Below, piece by piece: positions 55,032 to 62,816 of a stretch of 64,000 bases of DNA; positions within the stretch are counted from its first letter, which is position 1, and each line of letters opens with the position of its first letter. This DNA comes from Lysobacter capsici. Its GTDB lineage: Bacteria; Pseudomonadota; Gammaproteobacteria; Xanthomonadales; Xanthomonadaceae. The stretch lies in contig NZ_CP094357.1 in the NCBI RefSeq assembly GCF_014779555.2, positions 744,001-808,000 of the forward strand, written 5' to 3'. Below the pieces are notes generated by a model. The model had not been told where the DNA came from, ran no database searches, and saw only the letters and a list, made by a program, of their open reading frames with translations. The translations under genes and the position numbers were made by a program.

Positions 55032-55943
55032 ATGAGCCCCAGCGCCACCCCCGCCGAGTCGCGCACCGCCCTGATCCAGCTGCTGATCGCCGAACTGCTG
55101 ATCGGCTCGGTCGGCGTGTTCGTCCACGAGAGCGGACAGAACGCGATCACCGCGGTGCTGTTCCGCTGCATCTTCGGCTGCGCGTTCCTGATCGTGTGGG
55201 GCTCGGCGCGCGGACTGTTCCGCGGACTGCTCGGCGAGCGCGCGCTGATCCGCTCGGCGATCGTCAGCGGCGTGTTGCTGGTGCTGAACTGGGTCGCGCT
55301 GTTCGCCGGGATGGCGCGTTCGTCGATCGGCGTGGCGACGATGGTCTACCACTTCTTTCCGTTCGTGATCCTGGGCATGGCGGCGATGTTCTACGGCGAG
55401 CGCACCCGCGCCGCCGACCTGGGCTGGACCGCGATCGCCTTCGTCGGCGTGCTGTGTTCGGCCGACCCGTTCAAGCTGTGGAACAGCGCCGGCAGCGGCT
55501 ATCTGATCGGCGTCGGCCTGACCTTCGTCGCGGCGATCCTGTGCGGCGCGTCCTTGCTGCTGTCGCGCCGGATCAGCCGCGAGCGGCCGTTCGCGGTGGT
55601 GCTGATCCAATGCCTGGTCGGGGTGGTGATGCTCGCGCCGTTCGCCGACTACGCGGCGGTGTGGACGCCGGGCAGTCACTGGTTCTGGCTGGCCGGTCTG
55701 GGCCTGATCCACAGCGGCGTGTGCTACGTGCTGTTCTATTCGTCCTATCCGCGGCTGCAGGTCGCGACCATCGCCGTGCTGGCCTTCATCTACCCGGTGA
55801 TCGCGCTGCTGCTCGACTACCTCGTCTACGGACGCACGCTGGCGCCGGTGCAGAGCGTGGGCGTGGCGCTGATCGTGCTCGGCACGCTCGGGGTTAACCT
55901 GAAATGGCAATGGCGTCGCCGCCCGCTGGCTGTCAGCGCCTGA
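55032..55943 (+). CDS. EamA/DMT-family transporter
   Basis: Inner-membrane transporter of 303 residues with ten helices in two EamA repeats: the first ends near 140, the second starts near GSGYLIGVGLTFVAAILCG and ends with YPVIALLLDYLVYGRTLAPVQ, the family hallmark. Members export amino acids and metabolites. Divergent from the MocR gene, so probably its target. No clear ribosome site before ATG 55032, but the N-terminus fits. 90 bp of plain sequence follow. Confidence 0.9.
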   Translation: MSPSATPAESRTALIQLLIAELLIGSVGVFVHESGQNAITAVLFRCIFGCAFLIVWGSARGLFRGLLGERALIRSAIVSGVLLVLNWVALFAGMARSSIGVATMVYHFFPFVILGMAAMFYGERTRAADLGWTAIAFVGVLCSADPFKLWNSAGSGYLIGVGLTFVAAILCGASLLLSRRISRERPFAVVLIQCLVGVVMLAPFADYAAVWTPGSHWFWLAGLGLIHSGVCYVLFYSSYPRLQVATIAVLAFIYPVIALLLDYLVYGRTLAPVQSVGVALIVLGTLGVNLKWQWRRRPLAVSA

Positions 55944-56103
55944 TCGCGCCGCTCGCGGTCGCGATGCCCATCATCGCGATCCACGATTTACTCGACCCGA
56001 TTCGCGCAATCGCGTGGATCAGCAGACGTCTGTTCTGCTCGTTCGGCGCAGGGACGCGCCGGCGGGGAATTTAACGCGTCGCCGCGGCGGCGATGCGCGA
56101 GGT

Positions 56104-56388
56104 TCAGTCGGCCAGCACCAAGCGCCACGCGCCTTCGACATCGCCTTCGACGTTCTGCCACGGCACCCGGTCGTTGCCGCGCAGCCGATCCCAGCCGCGC
56201 GCGAGTTCCTCGCGGATATCGTCCCAGTGCCGTTCGCCGTGATGCAGGCGCGCGCCGATGCCGTAGGTGATCGCCAGTTCGCGGGTGCGATGCGAGATCG
56301 CGGCCGCCGCCGCGGCGGCCGACAGGCAGGGTTCGCACTCTGGTTCGGTGCGCTCAGAAGACAGCCTGTCGAGATGGCGATAGCTCAT
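56104..56388 (-). CDS. Small hypothetical protein
   Basis: Not recognised. 94 residues, beginning MSYRHLDRLSSERTEPECE with a CEPC motif, then AAAAAAAISHRTRELAITYG and a Trp-rich end (HWDDIREELARGWDRL, VPWQNVEGDVEGAWR). Soluble, no signal. The frame continues upstream to an ATG at 56418 that would add ten residues. Frame use and GC at third positions support a real gene. No operon partner. Confidence 0.6.
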   Translation of the reverse strand: MSYRHLDRLSSERTEPECEPCLSAAAAAAAISHRTRELAITYGIGARLHHGERHWDDIREELARGWDRLRGNDRVPWQNVEGDVEGAWRLVLAD

Positions 56389-56566
56389 GAGCGAAGTCCG
56401 TTGGCGTTGCGCTTGCATTAGGACGATATCGGTTTTGCGTTCCAAAGGGGTTACGAAAAGTCGCCAGCGCACAGACAAAGCGCGAGCAATGTCGCAAACG
56501 CGCGTTCGAAATTCACTCCACCTCGACGTCTCCGCCAAAAGGCGGAGAGGCCCGCCCATCGCGGCC

Positions 56567-56593
56567 AAAAAAAACGCCGCCCGAAGGCGGCGT
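56567..56593 (-). terminator. Rho-independent terminator of the rtcB operon
   Basis: On the minus strand CGCCGCC-TTCG-GGCGGCG is followed by eight T residues, 23 bp after the rtcB stop. Strong, and it closes the RNA-repair operon. Confidence 0.92.
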
Positions 56594-56615
56594 GGCAAGC
56601 GCGACGATGCGCGCT

Positions 56616-57836
56616 TCAACCCTTGATGCAGACCACCTGACGCAGGGTGTGGACCACCTCGACCAGATCGGCCTGCGCGGCCATCACCGCCTCGATCGGC
56701 TTGTACGCCGCCGGCGATTCGTCGATGACCGCCGCGTCCTTGCGGCATTCCACGTGGGCGGTCGCCTCGCGGTGTTGCTTGAGGGTGATCTGCTGCCGCG
56801 CCTGGGTGCGGCTGAGCACCCGGCCGGCGCCGTGGCTGCAGCTGTGGAAGCTGTCCGCGTTGCCCTTGCCGCGCACGATGTAGCTGCGCGCGCCCATGCT
56901 GCCGGGGATGATGCCGAGCTCACCCGCGCGAGCGCTGACCGCGCCCTTGCGGGTGACCCACAACGATTCGCCGAAATGTTCCTCGCGCTGCACGTAGTTG
57001 TGGTGGCAGTTGACCGCGGTCTTCTCCAACTGGAACTTGGGCAACTGCGCGCGTATCGCGTGCAGCACCCGTTCCATCATCGCTTCGCGGTTGTGGCGGG
57101 CGTAGTCCTGCGCCCACGACACCGCTTCGACGTAGTCGTCGAACAGCGGCTCGCCTTCCAGAAAGAAAGCCAGGTCGCGGTCCGGGACGTGGAAGCCGAG
57201 CACGCGCTTTTCCAGTTCGCGCCGGGCCAGCTCGATGAAGTAGCTGCCGATCAGGTTGCCGGTGCCGCGCGAACCCGAGTGCAGCATCACCCAGACGAAA
57301 CCGGCTTCATCCAGACACACTTCGATGAAGTGGTTGCCGCCGCCGAGCGTGCCCATCTGCTTGTCGAACTTGTCGGTGCGCAGCTTGCGGTGTTTGTCGT
57401 GGATGCGGTCCAGCTGCGCGGCCAGTCCGGACTGGGCCAGGCGGGTGTCGATACGGTCCGGACGCTTGCGGTGCTCGCCGCCGCGGCCGTTGCCGACCGG
57501 GACCACCCGCTCGATCGCCGACCGCAACGCGGCCAGGCTGTCGGGCAATTGCTCGGCCCGCAGCGTGGTCCGCACCGCGGCCATGCCGCAGCCGAGATCG
57601 ACGCCGACCGCGGCCGGGATGATCGCGCCGCGGGTGGGCACGACCGAGCCGACGGTCGCGCCCTTGCCCAGGTGGACGTCGGGCATCACCGCGACCCACG
57701 GCCCGACATGCGGCAGGGCGGCGATGTTGCGCAGCTGCCGCCGCGCGCCTTCGTCCACCGGCACGCCGCGGACCCAGGCCTTGACCGGTACCGAGCCTTG
57801 TTCGGCGTGCAATAGTTCGTAACTTGAAGTGTTCAT
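56616..57836 (-). CDS. rtcB: RtcB family RNA ligase
   Basis: RNA-splicing/repair ligase of 406 residues that joins 2',3'-cyclic phosphate or 3'-phosphate ends to 5'-OH ends with GTP and Mn. Metal and catalytic residues are in place: D80 and C83 in VGVDLGCGM, H169 in GGGNHF, H186 in LHSGSRGTG, H278/H279 in NCHHNYV, and H335 in SCSHGAGR, the residue guanylylated in this family. The protein is the short RtcB form found in bacterial repair operons. ATG 57836 overlaps the stop of the upstream gene by 4 nt. Last gene of the slipin operon, with tRNA-like RNAs at its head. Confidence 0.95.
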   Translation of the reverse strand: MNTSSYELLHAEQGSVPVKAWVRGVPVDEGARRQLRNIAALPHVGPWVAVMPDVHLGKGATVGSVVPTRGAIIPAAVGVDLGCGMAAVRTTLRAEQLPDSLAALRSAIERVVPVGNGRGGEHRKRPDRIDTRLAQSGLAAQLDRIHDKHRKLRTDKFDKQMGTLGGGNHFIEVCLDEAGFVWVMLHSGSRGTGNLIGSYFIELARRELEKRVLGFHVPDRDLAFFLEGEPLFDDYVEAVSWAQDYARHNREAMMERVLHAIRAQLPKFQLEKTAVNCHHNYVQREEHFGESLWVTRKGAVSARAGELGIIPGSMGARSYIVRGKGNADSFHSCSHGAGRVLSRTQARQQITLKQHREATAHVECRKDAAVIDESPAAYKPIEAVMAAQADLVEVVHTLRQVVCIKG

Positions 57837-58720
57837 GATGAATAGTCCTTGCGACGCGCGTCGTTTCGTATCGGCGCGCGGTATTTGTGCGAACGCCGGC
57901 GCCGGGTGTCGCGACCGGAGGTCTCGACGTACGAATCGGCGCTGGTGTCGTTCTTCAATCGGTGTTCGTTCAATTCGGATTGGCTGAGCTGCAGCTTTCG
58001 ATGGGCATAGACCGCGCTGGTGCCGTACATGCGCCAGCGCGCGCTGGCGCAGTTCTTGGCCAGGCAATGCGTTACCGCGTCGTAGACGTCGGTTCTGGGC
58101 AGCGTGCGCGGCCTGCGTTGCGGACCGGGAGAGACCGACGGCTCGGGCATCGGCATCAATTCGATCCGATACCAGATGCCATCGATCCGGCGCAGTTGGG
58201 TGGTGGCGTCCAGCTTGCGTACGCCCGGTTCCCATTCGGCCTGGCGCGCATGCACCGCCAGGCGATGCTCGCGATGGCGTTCGATCTTCAGGCGGATCGC
58301 CGCTTCGTTGCGCATCAGGCAACCATTGTCCGGGTCCACGTACAGCTCGTGTCGGGCTTCGGCCAGCGGTTGCAGACCGCGCCAGTTCTGCATCACATAC
58401 CTCGTTCCTTTGATATCGAACACCTGCATCGCGACGAAATCCTCGAGGTGCAGGTGGATGTGCTGTTGCACGGTATTGCGCCGATCCACGCGAGCGCACA
58501 GTTCCGAGTAGACGAAATCCCAGCGCCGCCCGACCTGGCCTTGCAGATAGCGTTGCAGGGGGCGCAAGTTTTCGTTGAGCCATTTGCGATTGCCATAGCG
58601 GTACTTCATCGCTTCGTGGCTCGGATGGTCGTCAAGATCGCGCGGCGGACGTGCGCGCGGCGTATTGCCGCCGCCGCGCCGTGGCCGTTCGACGATTACC
58701 TTGTACATATCGTTACGCAT
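57833..58720 (-). CDS. Unrecognised protein coupled to RtcB
   Basis: 295 residues, not assigned to a family. The N-terminus is basic (VIVERPRRGGGN), then KYRYGNRKWLNENLRPLQRY, QVGRRWDFVYSELCARVD, a His-rich stretch QQHIHLHLEDFV, a second half with CLMRNEAAIRLKIERHREHR and WYRIELMPMPEP, and a basic C-terminus. Conserved-looking Trp/Arg/His residues and net positive charge suit an RNA-binding partner. GGAAAAAA lies before ATG 58720. The 4-nt ATGA overlap with rtcB means coupled translation, a strong sign of a joint job. A hairpin (58773-58793) sits in the gap to slipin. Confidence 0.82.
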   Translation of the reverse strand: MRNDMYKVIVERPRRGGGNTPRARPPRDLDDHPSHEAMKYRYGNRKWLNENLRPLQRYLQGQVGRRWDFVYSELCARVDRRNTVQQHIHLHLEDFVAMQVFDIKGTRYVMQNWRGLQPLAEARHELYVDPDNGCLMRNEAAIRLKIERHREHRLAVHARQAEWEPGVRKLDATTQLRRIDGIWYRIELMPMPEPSVSPGPQRRPRTLPRTDVYDAVTHCLAKNCASARWRMYGTSAVYAHRKLQLSQSELNEHRLKNDTSADSYVETSGRDTRRRRSHKYRAPIRNDARRKDYSS

Positions 58721-58859
58721 ACAAATTTTTTCCGACAGATAGCGTCACGCCGGTTGTCCGGCGCGACATATCGGCCGCTCCACCGGAGCGGCCTTCGCGT
58801 TTTCGCTTACGGCCGACGCGCTATCGAAATCCAGACGGCGACGCCGTCCGGTCCTGCGT

Positions 58860-59990
58860 TCAGCCGTTGCCCTTCAGGCTGACCAATTGCTTCATGACTC
58901 CCTCCAGACCGCCGAACACGGTCAACTTGTCGATTTTCTCGGTGATCTTTTCCAAGGCCTCGAGTTCCTTCAGCCGCATCAGCACCGGACTTTCCTCGAT
59001 CAGCTTGGCGGTATTGAGCAGGCTGCGGGTGGCGTTGGCCTCTTCGCGACGGCGGATCACGTTGGCTTGCGCGGTCTTCTCCGCCTGCACCACGCCGTTG
59101 AGGATCTCCTTCATCTCGCCCGGCAGGATCACGTCCTTGACGCCGACACCCAGCACCTCCACGCCGACCTGCGAGGCCTGGCCGCGCACGTAGCCGAAGA
59201 TGTCGGCGTCGAGCGACGCCTTGTCGCCGAGCAGTTCGTCCAGGGTCTTGGCCGAGACCGCCTTGCGCAGGCCGTACTGCAACTCGCGATAGACATGATC
59301 GAGGTACTTCGCGACCTGGGTGCGCGCGGCGACCGGGTCGGACACGCGCAGGCTGGCGGCCAGGTTCACGCGCAACGACACCTTGTCGCGGGTCAATAAT
59401 TCCTGGCCCGAGACCTCCATCGACTGCACGCGCAATTCGATCACTTCGACCGCGACGTTCTTGCGCACGTTCCAGAACGCGTAGGCGCCCGGCTCGAGAC
59501 GACGCACGAACTTGCCGTCGACGAACAACAGGCCGGCCGACTGGGTCGGGACCACGCCGGCGACCGCGACCTTGTCGAGGTAGCTGAGCTGACGCAATGC
59601 ATTGGCGAGGTCGCGCTCGACTTCCAGACCGTCGCTCAGGGCGACCGTGTGGATGGCGATCTCGGCCAGTCCTTTCCAGTACAGACGGCGGGTGCCCGGC
59701 GGCAGCACATCGGCGACGCGGCCGTTGCGCAGCATCAAACCGATCTCCTGCATGCCCAGGTCGGCCAGCACGAAGTGGCTCTGCAAACGCGGGCCGAGAC
59801 CGGCGATCAAGGCCTCGGCGTCGCGGCCGCTGTATTCGGCGTTGACGATCGAGTGCATCGACAGTTCGAGCTCGCGCTTGAAGTCGCCGATGCGGTGGAC
59901 GCCGGGGCCGAGCACGCGCTCGATGCGGCGGTTGCGGTATACCAGGACGCGCTCGGCATCGCCGACCACGACCTTCTTGATCCAGAACAT
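58860..59990 (-). CDS. Slipin (SPFH/band 7) family protein
   Basis: Protein of 376 residues. The SPFH domain occupies about 140-310 (IELRVQSMEVSGQELLTRDKV-type strand, then YVRGQASQVGVEVLGVGVKD, then EMKEILNGVVQAEKTAQANV) and a helical tail ends LRLKELEALEKITEK. No N-terminal membrane segment is visible, unlike classical stomatins. The first 175 residues contain the same strand-turn motif three times (ERVLVYRNRR.. at 13, GLMLRNGRV.. at 84, GLLFVDGKF.. at 153). AGGGAGA precedes ATG 59990. Slipins of this type recur in RtcB operons, where they probably scaffold the repair complex. Confidence 0.9.
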   Translation of the reverse strand: MFWIKKVVVGDAERVLVYRNRRIERVLGPGVHRIGDFKRELELSMHSIVNAEYSGRDAEALIAGLGPRLQSHFVLADLGMQEIGLMLRNGRVADVLPPGTRRLYWKGLAEIAIHTVALSDGLEVERDLANALRQLSYLDKVAVAGVVPTQSAGLLFVDGKFVRRLEPGAYAFWNVRKNVAVEVIELRVQSMEVSGQELLTRDKVSLRVNLAASLRVSDPVAARTQVAKYLDHVYRELQYGLRKAVSAKTLDELLGDKASLDADIFGYVRGQASQVGVEVLGVGVKDVILPGEMKEILNGVVQAEKTAQANVIRRREEANATRSLLNTAKLIEESPVLMRLKELEALEKITEKIDKLTVFGGLEGVMKQLVSLKGNG

Positions 59991-60411
59991 GACGATCTCC
60001 CTGAGGTTCCGGTGGTCCGATCCGTGGTGATGGCCGTCGCGACCGAATCGGTTGTCGCGGTGGCGCCGGTGGCGTTGCGCGAAGGCGCAGCGGTACATCG
60101 TCGCGCACGCGATGCGTACGCAACCTGGGCTTGATTCGCCGCGCGAACGGTGAACGGAATAAGTTGGAAACGCCCCTGACGCCGTCATCGCGGAACCCGC
60201 GCGCGCTGTGCGCGGAGCCGGTGCGGCCGGGCATCGTGACGTTCCTTGTCGCGATGCGTTCGCCGCGCCGTTCCTGCGCCTTGCGGGCGTGGGTCCGGCG
60301 ATGCCGTCGCTGCGGTGTCCGTTGCGCGTCCTGTCTGAGCGACGCCTGGCGAAACACCGCGCGGGGCGTTTCCTGGGTTGGAACTTTCGTTCCGTACGAA
60401 CTGCTGGAAGG
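59991..60411 (-). other. Leader between tRNA-like RNAs and slipin
   Basis: 420 bp without a gene. It includes two small hairpins just after the first tRNA-like RNA: GGAAC-TTTC-GTTCC (60380-60393) and ACTGC..GCAGT (60400-60415). The rest has no clear promoter, so the RNAs and slipin may share one transcript. Confidence 0.5.
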
Positions 60412-60484
60412 CAGTTTGGGATAACGGGAATCGAACCCGCGGCCACAGCATCAAGCTGCGCTCTACCGACTGAGCTATATCCAA
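60412..60484 (-). ncRNA. tRNA-like RNA 1 with shortened anticodon arm
   Basis: On the minus strand it starts TTGGATATAGCTCAGTCGG. D arm GCTC..GAGC and T arm with TTCGATT loop are canonical. The acceptor arm pairs TTGG/CCAA and ATA/TAT around one unpaired C. Between the D-arm and T-arm there are only 19 nt instead of 23, folding as CAGC-TTGAT-GCTG (4-bp stem, 5-nt loop), so there is no normal anticodon loop. No CCA is encoded. It begins 2-3 nt after the next element. Confidence 0.78.
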
Positions 60485-60486
60485 TT

Positions 60487-60553
60487 CGTAAGGGTCGGAT
60501 TCGAACCGACGACCTGCGCACGCGTCGCCGCTCTACCTGCTGAGCTACCTTAC
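60487..60553 (-). ncRNA. tRNA-like RNA 2 with shortened anticodon arm
   Basis: Reads GTAAGGTAGCTCAGCAGG at its 5' end on the minus strand. Six-pair acceptor GTAAGG/CCTTAC, canonical D arm (GCTC..GAGC) and perfect five-pair T stem GTCGG/CCGAC with TTCGAAT loop. Again just 19 nt separate D and T arms, folding weakly as GCG/CGC. No CCA is encoded after CCTTAC. Tandem with tRNA-like RNA 1; the two would be excised from one precursor. Confidence 0.78.
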
Positions 60554-60599
60554 CGGGAAGCAGCACCCATCCACGCACTTCGGCATACGCCACGGCAAC

Positions 60600-60800
60600 G
60601 CCGCGCGCACCGGACGGGATGCGAACCCGTACCGCTGTAGTGCGTTTCATCGGATGCTGCGTATTGCCGTGTGTCGCCACACGGCAATGGGTTGGGCGCA
60701 TGCGCCCGTTCGTTGTCACACGCACGCACCGCCCGTACCGAAGCACCGGGGTACAGCGCTACACGCGCCTCGACGGCTTAACCCCTGCGACTGCGATGCT
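60600..60800 (-). ncRNA. Structured RNA candidate with T-arm-like hairpin
   Basis: Dense secondary structure without coding sense: a perfect 11-bp hairpin ATTGCCGTGTG/CACACGGCAAT with a 4-nt loop (60662-60687), palindrome GGGCGCATGCGCCC (60694-60707), and a T-arm-like ACGGG-TTCGCAT-CCCGT (60615-60631). GCGCGTG at 60762-60768 can pair with TGCGCGC at 60603-60609 (two wobbles), closing the whole as one domain. It could be a long tRNA-like or Y-RNA-like RNA. Borders uncertain. Confidence 0.5.
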
Positions 60801-60868
60801 TCGGGGCCTTGTGCGTATGCCTTGTTTTTAAGGGGTTACGACGATTCCTTTGCGAGCGCTGAAACGAA

Positions 60869-60933
60869 AACGCCCCCGGTGGTGAACCGAGGGCGTTCGC
60901 GTTCCTCGGGAGATCGGGGCGACCGATCTCCCG
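60869..60933 (-). terminator. Double hairpin, terminator of the 38-codon ORF
   Basis: Perfect 11-bp hairpin CGGGAGATCGG/CCGATCTCCCG (60907-60933) and a second stem AACGCCC..GGGCGTT (60869-60897) with inner CGGT/ACCG. On the minus strand the second stem is followed by TTTTCGTTTC. Both lie just after the small ORF ending at 60946 and just before the RNA cluster. Confidence 0.72.
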
Positions 60934-60945
60934 TGGCAAAGGGAG

Positions 60946-61062
60946 TCAGTCCGGCAGGTGCAGAACGTTGATGCGACCGCGCTTCGACCGCGCGCAGTCG
61001 CGCATGCCCAGGCGCGCGGGCCCGGTGGCGTTCTGCTTGGCGATGTAGGCGTTGAAATGCAT
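60946..61062 (-). CDS. Small basic protein, 38 residues, unknown
   Basis: Reads MHFNAYIAKQNATGPARLG and then MRDCARSKRGRINVLHLPD. It is basic, codon use is GC3-rich, and it is followed at once by two terminator hairpins. The ribosome site is weak and I know no family, so it could also be part of a structured RNA. Longer frames upstream pass through AT-rich sequence and are unlikely. Confidence 0.4.
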   Translation of the reverse strand: MHFNAYIAKQNATGPARLGMRDCARSKRGRINVLHLPD

Positions 61063-61342
61063 GGAAGGCGGTCGGTTCGCTGAAGTCGCTAGGACGATGG
61101 GCGCGAACAATACGCGCGGGAAAATCGATATGCAAGACCGTTCGTCGTGTTGTGAGTGGTTTTGTTTGGGGATGGGTGAGTTGATTTGTCGTGAATGGGA
61201 AGGGGTGGAGTGTTTGGGCTTGGGTATCGATGCATGTATCCACGACAACGATTGCGTCGACATCGATACTGACACCGACAGGCAGCGACACAGAGCGACA
61301 GACTGCGACGATAGTTTCGGTGCAGGTCTAACCTTCCAGATC

Positions 61343-61488
61343 GTCATTCCCGCGAACGCGGGAATCCAGTGGCTTTGTCGTGGCCGCACGAAAGTCTCTG
61401 GATTCCCGCGTTCGCGGGAATGACGTGCTTGGGGGGCTTCGGCTCGTTGCCCTCACCCCGGCCCTCTCCCGCAAGCGGGAGAGGGAGA
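61343..61488. repeat. Inverted REP-like pair plus CCCTCTCCCG half-unit
   Basis: GTCATTCCCGCGAACGCGGG (61343) and CCCGCGTTCGCGGGAATGACG (61405) are inverted copies; about 30 bp on follows CCCTCACCCCGGCCCTCTCC with hairpin CCCTCTCCCGC/GCGGGAGAGGG (61461-61486). The gap 61063-61582 contains nothing else of note, apart from an AT-richer stretch 61100-61320. Confidence 0.8.
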
Positions 61489-61582
61489 CAAGCGCGCAAA
61501 GGCGTCGGGGTTTCGGGCGGCGATGGTGCGGCGGTGCCGCAGTGCCACGGTGCCGTCGATCCCGTGGATCGCAACGGTGCTG

Positions 61583-62146
61583 TCAAACTCCGATCATCGC
61601 GACGATCTCATCGACATTCATCACTTCGGCGAACTCCGCGCGCAACGTGGCCAGATGCGCGCGGCTCACCGCGTCGGCCGCGATCACCGAGCCATCGGCG
61701 TCGACCAGATCGAAACAGAAGCACGCATCGGCGATCACCAGCGTGCGATAGCCCAGGTTGCTGGCGACGCGCGCGGTGGTCGATACGCACATGTCGGTGC
61801 TGATGCCGAACAGCACGAGCGTGTCGATGCCGCGGCGACGCAGGCGCAGATCCAGGTCGGTGCCGATGAAGGCGGCGTTGACCGATTTGCCGACAACCGC
61901 CTCGCCGGCGAGCGGCTCGAAGCCGGGGCGGAACGCATTGCCCGGGTGCGAGGGATGCAGGGTCGAGGCCTCGATGATGGAGTCGTGACGTACGTGGATC
62001 AGCGGCAGGCCCTTCGCGCGCCAGAGTTGCAGCAGGCGTTGGCCGTTGGCTTCCATCAGCGGATTGTTGCGCGGGCCCCACGGCGGATAGTCGAAGCCGC
62101 GTTGTACGTCGATGGGAATCAGGGCGGTGCGTTGCGGATCGATCAT
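61583..62146 (-). CDS. Isochorismatase-family cysteine hydrolase
   Basis: Hydrolase of 187 residues. The catalytic triad is D13 (IPIDVQRGF), K87 (VGKSVNAAF) and C120 (ISTDMCVST). The cis-peptide and dimer segment VADACFCFD-type follows. The family splits amides or enol ethers (nicotinamidase, ureidoacrylate hydrolase, isochorismatase); the substrate here is unknown. ATG 62146 fits the family N-terminus. Cytoplasmic, single gene. Confidence 0.92.
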   Translation of the reverse strand: MIDPQRTALIPIDVQRGFDYPPWGPRNNPLMEANGQRLLQLWRAKGLPLIHVRHDSIIEASTLHPSHPGNAFRPGFEPLAGEAVVGKSVNAAFIGTDLDLRLRRRGIDTLVLFGISTDMCVSTTARVASNLGYRTLVIADACFCFDLVDADGSVIAADAVSRAHLATLRAEFAEVMNVDEIVAMIGV

Positions 62147-62324
62147 GGGTCGTTGCCTGCTGCGTTGACTAGGGTGGGGTGGGTGGAGCCGAGGTGGCGA
62201 CGTCGGTCCGAGGTCGATGGCCGAAGGTCGTGCGATTGAAGAGGCGTCGGCAAGGAGCGGCGCTAATGCTCAGACTCGGTAGATCAGAGGGACCATCGCG
62301 CCTGTGGCGCATCGAATAGCGGCC

Positions 62325-62687
62325 TCAGTCTTCGGCGTCCGCCCGCGCACTTCGCGGCCCGCCATAGGCGCGCTGCACGATCGCCACGCGCTGCTCGAAG
62401 CGTTGGTACCAACGCCGGTGGCCCAGGTCGCGCGCGACCGTGTGCTCGGCGTGCTCGCGCCAGGCGCGGATGGCGTGTTCGCTGTCGAAGTAGGCGACGG
62501 TGATGCCGAAGCCGTCGGCGCCGCGGGTCGATTCGAAACCCAGGAACCCGGGTTGCTGGCGCACCAGTTCGACCATGCGCGTCGCGGCTTGCTGGTAGCC
62601 GGCCTCGTCATGCGCGCTGCGTTGCGAGGAGAAGATCACCGCGTAATACGGCGGGGCGGGCAGATCGGCGAAGGCGGAAGCGGACAT
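62325..62687 (-). CDS. Antibiotic biosynthesis monooxygenase (ABM) domain protein
   Basis: Ferredoxin-like fold protein of 120 residues. ABM features: YYAVIFSSQRSAHDEAGYQQ, MVELVRQQPGFLGFES, GFGITVAYFDSEHAIRAWRE and a closing HTVARDLGHRRWYQRFEQRV. Despite the family name most members are small heme- or quinone-related oxygenases or stress proteins. Divergent from the Lrp-type regulator 130 bp away, which may control it. Confidence 0.88.
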   Translation of the reverse strand: MSASAFADLPAPPYYAVIFSSQRSAHDEAGYQQAATRMVELVRQQPGFLGFESTRGADGFGITVAYFDSEHAIRAWREHAEHTVARDLGHRRWYQRFEQRVAIVQRAYGGPRSARADAED

Positions 62688-62816
62688 CGGCGGGCCGGAT
62701 CGGGAAACCACGGGCACTGTGCGGGTTCGCCCGCGCCGGTCTCAACCCGGCACAATGCCGGTCTCGCCCGGCGCCGCCGGGCATCCGCTCGCGCCGCGCA
62801 ACCGGAGCCGCCGCCG

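Noticed and set aside
58773-58793. Hairpin between slipin and the unknown gene as a terminator
   Set aside because: On the operon strand no T run follows; it may modulate but not end the transcript.
60208-60543. Plus-strand ORF with SSCALPTELY-type motif
   Set aside because: This is the usual translation of the antisense of tRNA-like sequences.
60412-60553. Ordinary tRNA genes
   Set aside because: Four bases short between D and T arms, no seven-base anticodon loop, imperfect acceptor in one and no CCA.
59991-60746. 250-residue N-terminal extension of slipin
   Set aside because: It runs through the tRNA-like RNAs; ATG 59990 has an AGGGAGA site and the normal slipin start.
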